Notes: generated by a model from the sequence alone, not told the origin. A stretch of 64,000 nt of DNA from Burkholderiales bacterium (GCA_028868305.1 JAGWUS010000009.1:1-64000), one strand, 5' to 3'; shown: positions 25,711 to 34,202, numbered from the stretch's first letter. Numbers and translations: made by a program.

Positions 25711-26502
25711 GTGAAAGTACGCGTTCTGGGATGTTCTGGCGCCATTGCAAAGGATTGCAGAACCACTTCTTTCCTGATCGACGGAGAAATCCTGGTGGAT
25801 GCCGGCACAGGTGCTGGAGACCTCACGCTGGAAGAAATGTGCAGCATTCGCACGGTGCTGTTAACCCATTCCCATCTGGACCACGTGGTGGCTTTGCCGT
25901 TGCTTGTTGATGCGATTGCGTCCCGCTGTAGGGGTCCGTTGAAGGTGTATGCACTGGCCGGCACCATTGATGCACTTAAAAAACATATCTTCAACGATGT
26001 GATCTGGCCGGATTTCACCTGCATTCCTTCGGCCACTGCGCCATTGATCCGTTTTCATGAAATTGCTGTGGGCCAGACACTGCAGTTTGGCGACAAATCC
26101 GTCGAGGTACTTCCTGCAGTCCACACCGTGACTGCCGCAGGATTCGCCGTGACAGCAGGCCGTGGCCATTGGGTCTTCACCGGCGATACCGAGCGCAATC
26201 CTGGCCTTTGGGCGCGCATCAATCAACTGAATGTCGCAATGCTGGTGATAGAAACCGCGTTTAGTAACCGGGAGAAGGACCTGGCGCACCGCAGTCTGCA
26301 CCTTTCGCCCTGCGTGCTGGCCGATGAGCTGGACTCGATTGCTGCAGGTATGCGCTATCCTATTTACATTACCCATACCAAGCCCACTGAAACGGAGATG
26401 ATCATGGCCGAAATACAGCGGTTTGATCACACCGATCCTGCGGGATCGCATGCAAGCCACGATATACGATGGTTGCAGGTTGGGCAGGAGTTTGAAATAT
26501 GA
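25711..26502 (+). CDS. MBL-fold hydrolase, class II cyclic-nucleotide phosphodiesterase-like
   Basis: 263-residue metallo-beta-lactamase-fold protein. The metal motif is LTHSHLDHVV (H53, H55, D57, H58), with a downstream PAVHTV histidine, FTGDTERNP aspartate and a late ITHTK histidine. The HxHLDH form and overall length are those of class II 3',5'-cyclic-nucleotide phosphodiesterases, so cAMP or a related nucleotide is a reasonable substrate, but RNase Z-like activity cannot be excluded. GTG 25711 is chosen because TGAGGA sits 8 bases upstream; an ATG at 25657 lacks one. Its stop overlaps the GspE-like gene start (ATGA), so the two are translationally coupled. Confidence 0.8.
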   Translation: MKVRVLGCSGAIAKDCRTTSFLIDGEILVDAGTGAGDLTLEEMCSIRTVLLTHSHLDHVVALPLLVDAIASRCRGPLKVYALAGTIDALKKHIFNDVIWPDFTCIPSATAPLIRFHEIAVGQTLQFGDKSVEVLPAVHTVTAAGFAVTAGRGHWVFTGDTERNPGLWARINQLNVAMLVIETAFSNREKDLAHRSLHLSPCVLADELDSIAAGMRYPIYITHTKPTETEMIMAEIQRFDHTDPAGSHASHDIRWLQVGQEFEI

Positions 26503-28919
26503 GTTCAGTCATGCCACCGGTCAGCGGCGACAGAAATTCAGAGCTGGCCTTCTTTGAATCGCAAAAGCTGCCCTCTCAAAAGCGTGGCATGACGTTTGAA
26601 GCATTGTTCTATCGCCAGTTGCACCACGTCACCGCACGCATTCATGAAACTGAAAACCTGGAGCAAATCATGCTCGAGGCGAGCCAGGACATCTGCAAAC
26701 TGCTGAACGCGGACCGGTTAACCCTCTACGCGGTTAGCGAGGATGGTTCGGCGATTGTTTCCAAGATCAAAACCGGGCTTAACAGCAGCCGGGATCTCAA
26801 ATTACCCATTTCACCGCAAAGTATTGCGGGCTATGTGGCCTACAGCAAGAAACCCTTGAATCTGGTCGACGTCTATGACGATGACGCGCTCAAGCAGATT
26901 CACCCTTCATTGTCGTTCCTGAAGGAGGTCGACAAGCGTTCTGGCTACCGAACCAAACAGATGCTGGTCGCCCCCATTCTGGAAGGCAAGACCTTGCATG
27001 GTGTGTTGCAGGTTATCAATAGCAAGAGTGACGAACCGTTTGGGGAGCTCGAACTTGATGGTGTGGCCGAGTTGTGCAAGACGCTGGCCACGGCCATACG
27101 TCAGCGCGTTGAGAGATCTGGTGACGCCCCCCGGAAGCGGGCGACCAAATACGATGGTCTGGTGGTGGATGGTTTATTGACCGCGGCGGAGCTGAACCAG
27201 TGTGTGCAGGACGCTCGCAACCAGGGGAAGCCTGTGGAGCATTTGCTCATGGCGACCTTCAAACTCAAGCCATCGCAAATCGGCCCGGCCTTGGCAAAGT
27301 TCTTTGGCGTACCTTATGAGCCTTTTAACGCTGGACGTATCCGTTCTGAAATGCTGCAGGGTGCATTGAAGCGGGAGTTCGTAGTCGAGCAGGGATGGAT
27401 TCCGCTGGAAGAATCCCCCGAGGGGCTGGTGATCATGTGCACCGATCCGGAAGCCGTACGTGGCTCCAGGGTGGTACCGCAGGTCTACCCCCGAATTCCC
27501 AAGTTCTCTTACCGTGTAACGACCAACGCAGAATTTGAAGAGACCTTGGCCCAGCTGTTTGGTGCGACTGCCGACGGTACGACCATTGACGAGCTTTTGG
27601 CCGGCATGGATGGCGCGCCCATTGATGACGGCATGAATGACGACTCGCTGGAGTCTGCGGCTGCCGACAACGAACTGGTCAAGTTCGTGAACAAGGTTAT
27701 TGTTGACGCCTACAACCAGAAGGTGTCGGACATCCATATCGAGCCCATGCCAGGCAAGTTCAAGACGGGCATCCGGTTTCGCATTGATGGCACCTTACAG
27801 CCCTACGTGGAAGTGCCTGCGCATTTCCGCCAGGCCATGGTCACACGCCTGAAGATCATGTGTGACCTGGACATTTCCGAGCGCCGAAAGCCGCAGGACG
27901 GCAAGATTAAGTTCAAGAAATATGGCCCCCTCGATATCGAGTTGCGTGTAGCCACCATTCCTTCTGCGGGTGGTGTGGAAGACGTGGTCATGCGTATCCT
28001 GGCTGCGGGCGAGCCCATTCCGCTGGACAAACTGGGCCTGACGCCGCACAACAAGGCACGGGTGATCAGCACCATTGAAAAGCCGTACGGACTTTTTTAC
28101 GTGTGTGGACCTACGGGCTCGGGTAAAACCACCACGCTGCACTCCATCCTCAAACACCTGAACACGCCCGACACCAAAATCTGGACGGCCGAAGACCCGG
28201 TGGAAATTACCCAGAAGGGTTTGCGGCAGGTACAGATCAACAAGAAGGCCGGCATTGACTTTGCGCTGGTGATGCGCGCCTTTCTGCGCGCGGACCCGGA
28301 CATCATCATGGTGGGCGAGTCGCGTGACAAGGAAACCGTGTCCATGGGCGTGGAAGCGTCGCTCACTGGCCACCTGGTGTTCTCCACCCTGCACACCAAC
28401 TCCGCACCGGAATCCATTACGCGCTTGCTGGACATGGGTATGGACCCGTTCAACTTTGCCGACGCACTGTTGGGCATCCTGGCGCAGCGGCTGGCCAAAA
28501 AGCTGTGTGACTGTAAAGAGGCCTATGTGCCCGATGTCGAAGAGCTGCGCCTGTTTGCGGCAGAGTATTCAGAAGAGCTTCGCCACTCCGCCGCCTGGAA
28601 GGCTGATTACGCTGGCGAAACCAAAAAACTCGTGGAGAGCTGGACCAAAGCCTACGGCCAGGATGGGCACATCAAGTTCTACCGCCATGTGGGTTGCGAT
28701 AAGTGCAACAAGACCGGTTACAAGGGCCGTATTGGCTTGCACGAACTGCTGATTGCCGATGACGACATCAAGAAGCTGATCCAGGAACGTGCCCGGGTGG
28801 CTGAGATTTTTTCTGCGGCGGTCGAGGGTGGCATGCGCACCCTGAAGATGGATGGCATGGAAAAGATCATGATGGGCCTGACCGACCTCAAGATGGTCCG
28901 GTCGGTTTGCATCAAGTGA
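26499..28919 (+). CDS. GspE/PilB-family ATPase with N-terminal GAF domain
   Basis: 806 residues. A GAF sensor domain (about 38-205) is followed by an MshEN/GspE N-terminal domain (about 210-350) and the secretion ATPase core. Walker A is GPTGSGKTTT (about 537-546), Walker B is DPDIIMVGES (about 599-608), and a tetracysteine zinc site is formed by LCDCKE and CDKCNKTGYKGR. Such ATPases power pilus assembly or type II secretion from the cytoplasmic face. The GAF domain is unusual for the family and suggests direct control by a small ligand. The usual GEIRD motif reads GESRD. No PilC- or PilD-like gene is adjacent. It overlaps the MBL gene by ATGA and precedes a pilin gene. Confidence 0.92.
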   Translation: MSSVMPPVSGDRNSELAFFESQKLPSQKRGMTFEALFYRQLHHVTARIHETENLEQIMLEASQDICKLLNADRLTLYAVSEDGSAIVSKIKTGLNSSRDLKLPISPQSIAGYVAYSKKPLNLVDVYDDDALKQIHPSLSFLKEVDKRSGYRTKQMLVAPILEGKTLHGVLQVINSKSDEPFGELELDGVAELCKTLATAIRQRVERSGDAPRKRATKYDGLVVDGLLTAAELNQCVQDARNQGKPVEHLLMATFKLKPSQIGPALAKFFGVPYEPFNAGRIRSEMLQGALKREFVVEQGWIPLEESPEGLVIMCTDPEAVRGSRVVPQVYPRIPKFSYRVTTNAEFEETLAQLFGATADGTTIDELLAGMDGAPIDDGMNDDSLESAAADNELVKFVNKVIVDAYNQKVSDIHIEPMPGKFKTGIRFRIDGTLQPYVEVPAHFRQAMVTRLKIMCDLDISERRKPQDGKIKFKKYGPLDIELRVATIPSAGGVEDVVMRILAAGEPIPLDKLGLTPHNKARVISTIEKPYGLFYVCGPTGSGKTTTLHSILKHLNTPDTKIWTAEDPVEITQKGLRQVQINKKAGIDFALVMRAFLRADPDIIMVGESRDKETVSMGVEASLTGHLVFSTLHTNSAPESITRLLDMGMDPFNFADALLGILAQRLAKKLCDCKEAYVPDVEELRLFAAEYSEELRHSAAWKADYAGETKKLVESWTKAYGQDGHIKFYRHVGCDKCNKTGYKGRIGLHELLIADDDIKKLIQERARVAEIFSAAVEGGMRTLKMDGMEKIMMGLTDLKMVRSVCIK

Positions 28920-28980
28920 CGCAAGTGTTGACAAAAATGTCACTTGCATCCGGTGTGAGTGACACGTTTTGACAGTGCCA

Positions 28981-29018
28981 ATGCCACTTTTCGACATTAA
29001 ATGGTTGAAAAGTGGCAT
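28981..29018 (+). promoter_or_regulatory. Perfect 12-bp inverted repeat upstream of the pilin gene
   Basis: ATGCCACTTTTC (28981-28992) pairs perfectly with GAAAAGTGGCAT (29007-29018) across a 14-base loop. No T run follows, so a protein binding site or an RNA structure is more likely than a terminator. It lies just before the candidate sigma-54 promoter. Confidence 0.5.
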
Positions 29019-29036
29019 ATAAGTGGCTCAAATTGG

Positions 29037-29053
29037 TTGGCATGGAATCTGCT
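29037..29053 (+). promoter_or_regulatory. Candidate sigma-54 promoter of the pilin gene
   Basis: TTGGCATGGAATCTGCT shows the GG-n10-GC spacing and resembles the TGGCAC-n5-TTGC consensus. It lies 47 bases before the pilin start codon. Type IV pilin genes are often sigma-54 dependent. Confidence 0.45.
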
Positions 29054-29099
29054 GGATAGAAAGTTCCAGATTTTCTTTTTCTTAACCAAGGAGTTTCAA

Positions 29100-29591
29100 A
29101 TGAAGCGTTCTCTGCAAAAGGGTTTCACCCTGATCGAATTGATGATCGTTGTGGCGATCATCGGTATTTTGGCTGCGGTAGCTTTGCCTGCGTACCAAGA
29201 TTACACCGTGCGTGCAAAGGTATCGGAAGTAATCCTGGCTGCATCGGCTTGCCGCACCAGTATTACTGAGGTCTATCAGAGTAACAATATCGCGTCGTTG
29301 CCTGCTGGTGGCAAGTGGGGTTGCGAGTTTGCTACAGGTGCAAGCCAAGGCCCAACGAAGTATGTTTCTCAAGTTGAAACTACTGAGAAGGGTGACATTC
29401 GCGTAACGGTTCAGGGTCTGACTCCTCAGATCGCTGCTGGTTCCTTCGTGAGTATGACCCCGACGCTGAGCGCTGCTGGACAAGTGCAAGGTTGGGATTG
29501 CGGGCCTACTGGTAATATGCCAGCAAAGTACCTGCCTGGGTCTTGCCGTGCGACTATTACGCCTCTGGGAGCCACTTGGGCGGCTAATTGA
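29100..29591 (+). CDS. pilA: Type IV pilin (PilA-like major pilin)
   Basis: 163-residue type IVa pilin. The prepilin leader MKRSLQKG is cleaved before F9, with glutamate 5 of the mature protein (E13) in [19 protein letters not shown], the assembly helix. Four cysteines in the C-terminal part (ACRTS, WGCEF, WDCGP, GSCRA) could form two disulfides. ATG 29100 has AAGGAG at about 29086-29091, which rules out the longer open frame from 29001. The strong terminator right after it suggests high, monocistronic expression. The two PglL-like genes downstream may glycosylate it. Confidence 0.95.
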   Translation: MKRSLQKGFTLIELMIVVAIIGILAAVALPAYQDYTVRAKVSEVILAASACRTSITEVYQSNNIASLPAGGKWGCEFATGASQGPTKYVSQVETTEKGDIRVTVQGLTPQIAAGSFVSMTPTLSAAGQVQGWDCGPTGNMPAKYLPGSCRATITPLGATWAAN

Positions 29592-29624
29592 GTGATTGGA
29601 TAAGGTTTACCAAGTGCAATACTT

Positions 29625-29659
29625 GGGAAAAGGGCTCCTAGGAGCCCTTTTCCCGTTTT
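29625..29659 (+). terminator. Strong rho-independent terminator after the pilin gene
   Basis: A 30-base perfect palindrome centred on CTAG (GGGAAAAGGGCTCC and its complement, 29625-29654) followed by GTTTT. It lies 33 bases after the pilin stop and 12 bases before the next gene. Confidence 0.85.
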
Positions 29660-29670
29660 AAGGCAACTGA

Positions 29671-31353
29671 ATGGTATTTTTTTTTGCTGCGCTGCTTCTT
29701 GGTCTAAGCTGGCTTGTTGCGGAGCATTTCCCGCCGTGGATTAGCTGGCACAACGAGGTCTTTGCGTTTGCAGCTGTGTTATGGCTAAGTGCAGCCGGGA
29801 TTGGCATATCCAGAAATCAACGCAAATTGAGGATTCCCAACGCAGCTTTGTTCTTTCTCTGTGTCGGATTACTGGTATGTATTCAGTTTGCCTTGTCACA
29901 GATTGATTTTTTCGGAGATATTGCGGCCATCTCCTTCTATTTGACCGCTTCCATATTCGCACTGACCTGCGGATTCAATGCCGGTTTGACTACGGATTCA
30001 AAAGTCCGCAACCACGTTGACTATTTTGCAATAGTGGTAGTAATTGGGTCAGTCATCTCGGCAGTTATTGTGATTGCTCAGGTGCTTGAGATCTGGGAAG
30101 GCTTCGACCTGATATCTCGGATGTCTTCAGGGCGACGGCCTGGCGCCAATCTGAATCAACCCAACCAGCTGGCGACCTTATTGCTCATGGGGGTAGTGAG
30201 CTTGGTATATCTGTTCGATGCACGAAGGTTGACCAGCTACCCTGCTTCCTTTATTGCGTTGCTTCTGGCAATTGGTTTTTCAATCACCGAATCGCGGACA
30301 GGACTTATTAGCTTTATGGGAATTGTGGCATGGTGGGTTGTGCGCAAACGCCGACACGGGTCACGAATAAGTCTGCCAGTGACATTAGTTGCTAGTGGAG
30401 TATTTGCCGCTGCATTTTGGTTTTGGCCGCGAATCTATACGTATATATTTGCAGGGGGAATACCTGTTGTAGGTGTTGCTAAGGTCGACACCAGCGTCGG
30501 TACGCGAATGGTCGTGTGGCCTCAGCTAATGGACGCTGCAATGCTCCATCCTTGGTTTGGATGGGGTGCGGGCGGAGTGTCGAAGGCTCAGAATGCGGTC
30601 ATCGACAAATACGTATCTGGTGAGCCATTTACATACGCGCACAACATCATTCTGGATTTGGTTATCGGGTTTGGAATTCCAATTGCATTCTTGCTGGTCG
30701 CCTTTGTGACTGTCTGGCTTTGGAAAAGGGTGCGACTAACCAAGGACCTGGTAACTTGGTACGGCCTCGCTATTGCGTTACCTTTGGGTGTGCATTCGAT
30801 GCTGGAATTCCCATTTGCGTACGCGTATCTTTTGTTCCCAGTCGTCTTCATGATTGGGGTAGTTGAAGCAAGAGTGGTACCTGTCCAGATAGTGCAATTT
30901 CCTCGGTGGCTTGCATCGGCTGGTGTGTTTATTTGTCTAGTCGTGATGGGCTGGAGTGTTCTGGAATATGTGAAGATTGAAGAGGATTTTCGCGTAGCGC
31001 GTTTTGAAAGTCTGGGAATGGGTAAAACACCTGATGAATACCAGCGCCCTACAGTTTTTATATTGACCCAGTTGGATGCTCTATCGGAGGTTACGCGGAC
31101 CGTTCCTGCCCCGGGCATGAAACCAGACCGTATTGAACTTATTCGAAAAGTTGCAATACGGTTTCCTGGGCCTGCGACACAAAACAGATACGCCCTCTCA
31201 CTTGCTCTAAATGGATACACCGAAGAAGCTCGTCGTCAAATTAAAGTCATTCGAACTCTACATGGTGAAGCCACGTATCGAGCCATCATGCAAAAGTGGC
31301 ATATATTGGAGGATACAAAGTATCCCCAGTTGCGTGAGTTTATTGAACCATGA
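29671..31353 (+). CDS. PglL/O-antigen-ligase-family membrane enzyme, copy 1
   Basis: 560-residue polytopic membrane protein with about ten to twelve hydrophobic segments. It contains the Wzy_C-type periplasmic loop: NQPNQLATLL, ESRTGL, WFGWGAGG, the YAHNI histidine and GVHSMLEFPF. A C-terminal soluble tail (about 430-560) resembles the Wzy_C_2 region of PglL/PilO oligosaccharyltransferases. The likely role is transfer of a lipid-linked glycan to the pilin encoded just upstream. GC content is low (two 60-base lines counted at 43 and 45 percent) compared with about 60-68 percent nearby, suggesting transfer. ATG 29671 has only a weak AAGG upstream. Confidence 0.85.
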   Translation: MVFFFAALLLGLSWLVAEHFPPWISWHNEVFAFAAVLWLSAAGIGISRNQRKLRIPNAALFFLCVGLLVCIQFALSQIDFFGDIAAISFYLTASIFALTCGFNAGLTTDSKVRNHVDYFAIVVVIGSVISAVIVIAQVLEIWEGFDLISRMSSGRRPGANLNQPNQLATLLLMGVVSLVYLFDARRLTSYPASFIALLLAIGFSITESRTGLISFMGIVAWWVVRKRRHGSRISLPVTLVASGVFAAAFWFWPRIYTYIFAGGIPVVGVAKVDTSVGTRMVVWPQLMDAAMLHPWFGWGAGGVSKAQNAVIDKYVSGEPFTYAHNIILDLVIGFGIPIAFLLVAFVTVWLWKRVRLTKDLVTWYGLAIALPLGVHSMLEFPFAYAYLLFPVVFMIGVVEARVVPVQIVQFPRWLASAGVFICLVVMGWSVLEYVKIEEDFRVARFESLGMGKTPDEYQRPTVFILTQLDALSEVTRTVPAPGMKPDRIELIRKVAIRFPGPATQNRYALSLALNGYTEEARRQIKVIRTLHGEATYRAIMQKWHILEDTKYPQLREFIEP

Positions 31354-31396
31354 ACTTTGTTGTCGCGAAGCACATTAAGCGGTAGACCGGCACGGC

Positions 31397-32860
31397 ATGA
31401 TTGGAGTTGCACTAGTCCTGTTGTTAGCCATTCCTTGGCTGCAGCCTTTTATCTATGGACCAACCCCAACTATTGTTCAATCCCTGTTGGCGTGGTCTTC
31501 AAGCTCGACTTGGTGGTTGTTGTGTAACGCGGTTCGTGACGCTGAAAGTGACAGAGTCCACACCATTTCATATGCTTGGATGGTGGCAGCACTGTTAAGC
31601 GCGGCTATGGGGTTGACGCAGTACTTCGGTATCGCTGGTATTTTTGGTTCGCTCGTCAATACCGCTGATATTGGGCAGGCGTATGCCAACTTGCGACAGC
31701 GCAATCAGTTGGCCACCTTGCTGAACATGGGGCTTGCCGCTGCGTTTGCGTTAACTTTTGACATCAAGAGAAATGTGGCGCAATGGCGTGGGGTGGTCAT
31801 TCTGTTCGCGGCATTGCTCGCTGCAGCCAATGCCGCAACCGGATCGCGCACTGGTTTTTTTCAGCTTTGGGTACTGATTGCAATGGGTCTTTGGTGGCGG
31901 CAAGAACCTAAGTTGCTTTTTTTAACCGCAATTGCATATTCTGTCGCCGCGGTGATGCTGCCGATGCTATCTGGGACAAACCCGTTTGCCAGCGGCATTT
32001 TGAGCCGAGTTGCGGAAAACAATCTGGCTTGCACCAGCCGCCTAACCCTTTGGTCCAACGTCCTCCACCTCATCGCCCAAAAACCCTGGCTCGGCTGGGG
32101 CTGGGGCGAGCTGGACTATGCACACTTCATCACCCTGTACCCTGGCGAGCGGTTTTGCGACATTCTGGACAACGCGCACAACCTGCCCTTGCATCTGGCG
32201 GTGGAGTTGGGCATTCCAGTGGCTGCCGCGTTTTGCGGCGCATGTGCCTGGCTGGTCTGGCGCAACAAGCCCTGGTCCGAGATGGACCCCACACGACAGC
32301 TGGCCTGGGGTGTGCTCGCGGTGATCGGGCTGCACAGCATGCTGGAGTACCCGCTGTGGTACGGGCCGTTCCAGCTGGCAGTTGTGTTGTGCACCTGGCT
32401 GCTGTGGCGTAGCCCTGAGGCGGATACTGAGCGTGCACCAGGCCCTATGTTTACCCGTGCAGCAACGGGTGCCGCGGCGGTAACCTTGCTCGCGTTCTGT
32501 GCCTATGCCGCCTGGGATTACTGGCGCATCAGCCAGATTTATCTGCCACCATCTGCACGCAATGCGGCCTACAAGGACGACACGCTGGCCAAAATTCAGG
32601 GCTCATGGTTGTTCCGTGACCAAGTGCGATTTGCCGAGCTCACCACCACGCCACTGGACGAGGACAACGCCGCCCATGTTCATGCACTGGCCAAAGACAT
32701 GCTGCATTTTTCACCCGAACCGCGTGTGGTGGAAAAAGTAATTGAAAGCGCCGTGATGCTGCACCAGGATGACGAAGCTATGTATTACCTGCAGCGTTAC
32801 AAGGCGGCGTTCCCTGCGCAGCACGCGCGCTGGAGCGCTGCACTCAAGGTGCCCCAATAG
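31397..32860 (+). CDS. PglL/O-antigen-ligase-family membrane enzyme, copy 2
   Basis: 487-residue paralogue of the preceding gene with the same ordered motifs: QRNQLATLLNMG, GSRTGFF, WLGWGWGE, NAHNLPLHL and GLHSMLEYPL, plus a C-terminal tail. PglL/PilO-type enzymes glycosylate pilins in the periplasm. The gene is compositionally split: the first two thirds of the upstream half are AT-richer (60-base lines at 48-58 percent GC) while from about 32030 on the GC is 60-68 percent with native-looking codon use. That suggests a recombination junction inside the gene. The frame is intact, so the product may be a functional chimera. Confidence 0.85.
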   Translation: MIGVALVLLLAIPWLQPFIYGPTPTIVQSLLAWSSSSTWWLLCNAVRDAESDRVHTISYAWMVAALLSAAMGLTQYFGIAGIFGSLVNTADIGQAYANLRQRNQLATLLNMGLAAAFALTFDIKRNVAQWRGVVILFAALLAAANAATGSRTGFFQLWVLIAMGLWWRQEPKLLFLTAIAYSVAAVMLPMLSGTNPFASGILSRVAENNLACTSRLTLWSNVLHLIAQKPWLGWGWGELDYAHFITLYPGERFCDILDNAHNLPLHLAVELGIPVAAAFCGACAWLVWRNKPWSEMDPTRQLAWGVLAVIGLHSMLEYPLWYGPFQLAVVLCTWLLWRSPEADTERAPGPMFTRAATGAAAVTLLAFCAYAAWDYWRISQIYLPPSARNAAYKDDTLAKIQGSWLFRDQVRFAELTTTPLDEDNAAHVHALAKDMLHFSPEPRVVEKVIESAVMLHQDDEAMYYLQRYKAAFPAQHARWSAALKVPQ

Positions 32861-32861
32861 T

Positions 32862-33353
32862 TCAGCTTCCAGCCACGAAGCTGCCCGATTTGCCGCCGTG
32901 CTTCTCCAGCAGTTTCACTTCGGTCATGGTCATGCCACGGTCTACCGCCTTGCACATATCGTAGATGGTGAGTAGAGCGACTTGCACGGCGGTGAGCGCT
33001 TCCATTTCCACGCCGGTCGGACCTACCGTCTCGGCCGTGGCTGAGCAGACCACCTGCGCAGCAGCGCCTTGCGTGGCCGGAATGACTTCAAATTCCATGG
33101 CCACGCGCGTCAGCGCGATGGGGTGACACAAGGGAATCAGGTCGCTGGTCTTCTTGGCGCCCTGAATGCCGGCAATACGGGCTATGCCCAGTACATCGCC
33201 TTTTTTGGCATTGCCCTGCTCAATCATGGCCAAAGTTGCCGGAAGCATCTCAATCCGACCACGTGCAATGGCGATGCGGTGGGTATTGTTTTTGGCGGAA
33301 ACGTCCACCATATGGGCCTGGCCCTGTGCGTCAAAGTGGGTGAGGGTACTCAT
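32862..33353 (-). CDS. moaC: Cyclic pyranopterin monophosphate synthase
   Basis: 163-residue MoaC of molybdenum cofactor synthesis, which with MoaA turns GTP into cyclic pyranopterin monophosphate. Signature motifs are [37 protein letters not shown] (shown partly) and the C-terminal KHGGKSG. ATG 33353 is chosen over GTG 33362. It is the only moa gene in the window and sits on the opposite strand within the pilin cluster, its stop one base beyond the end of the second ligase gene. Confidence 0.96.
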   Translation of the reverse strand: MSTLTHFDAQGQAHMVDVSAKNNTHRIAIARGRIEMLPATLAMIEQGNAKKGDVLGIARIAGIQGAKKTSDLIPLCHPIALTRVAMEFEVIPATQGAAAQVVCSATAETVGPTGVEMEALTAVQVALLTIYDMCKAVDRGMTMTEVKLLEKHGGKSGSFVAGS

Positions 33354-33406
33354 AATGTCCACTTTACCTGACCTTCACACGAAGTACTGCGAGTTGATGG
33401 CATCCT

Positions 33407-34186
33407 ATGAGCATGTTTTCTGACACTCCCTCGTTTTGGGGCGACCGGCTCAAGGCCAGCGCCGTCCACTTGGGCCTGAGTCTGTGCATCGCGGCGTTGG
33501 CGGCGTTGCTGGTCTTTGCCATCTGGTACCCCAACCCTTACCGTGAAATCTCTGGCGGGCGCGAACTTTTTCTGCTACTGGTCGCAGTGGATGTGGTACT
33601 GGGCCCGCTGATCACGCTGGCGGTGTTTAACCGCCGCAAGCCCCGCAGGGAGTTGCAGCGCGATCTGGCGGTGGTGGGTCTGATTCAACTTGCTGCGCTG
33701 GGCTACGGCTTGTGGACCGTAGCCGAAGCTCGCCCAGTGCACATGGTGTTTGAATACAAAAATTTTCGGGTGGTTCACGCCATTGATGTTCCTCCGGAGT
33801 TGCTGTTACAAACCCCGACCGGGATCGATGCGCTGCCGCTTACCGGCCCAACGATGCTGGGCTTGCGCCCTTTCAAGGACAGCAAGGAGAGTCTGGATGC
33901 CACCATGGCCGCCCTGCAGGGGGTGACGCTCGCTTCGCGCCCCGACTTGTGGCAACCCTATGAGAAGTCGGTGCCAGAGGTGCTGAAGGTCGCCAAACCG
34001 GTTACCGAATTGAAGGTGCGTTTTGCAGATCAGGCGCCAGATATTGACCGCGTGCTCAAGCAGGCTGGCCGGACGGCGCAAAACACGGTCTATGTACCTT
34101 TAGCGGGCCGCAAATCCTTCTGGACCGTGTTGCTGGATGCCTCCACCGCGCAGGTGGTGGCGACCGTGCCGCTGGATTCATTCTGA
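33407..34186 (+). CDS. TfpX/TfpZ-family type IV pilin accessory protein
   Basis: 259 residues. Two or three N-terminal membrane segments (about 20-45, 52-75, 85-105) include the family block WYPNPYREISGGRELFLLLVAVD (abbreviated: YPNPYREISGG) followed by VVLGPLITLAVFNRRKP. The rest is a soluble domain, probably periplasmic. TfpX/TfpZ proteins are encoded beside particular pilin alleles in Pseudomonas and affect pilin stability and assembly, which fits the pilin and PglL genes upstream; moaC on the other strand intervenes. It is divergent from moaC with 53 bases between. Confidence 0.85.
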   Translation: MSMFSDTPSFWGDRLKASAVHLGLSLCIAALAALLVFAIWYPNPYREISGGRELFLLLVAVDVVLGPLITLAVFNRRKPRRELQRDLAVVGLIQLAALGYGLWTVAEARPVHMVFEYKNFRVVHAIDVPPELLLQTPTGIDALPLTGPTMLGLRPFKDSKESLDATMAALQGVTLASRPDLWQPYEKSVPEVLKVAKPVTELKVRFADQAPDIDRVLKQAGRTAQNTVYVPLAGRKSFWTVLLDASTAQVVATVPLDSF

Positions 34187-34202
34187 TAACTGATTTTTGA
34201 CA

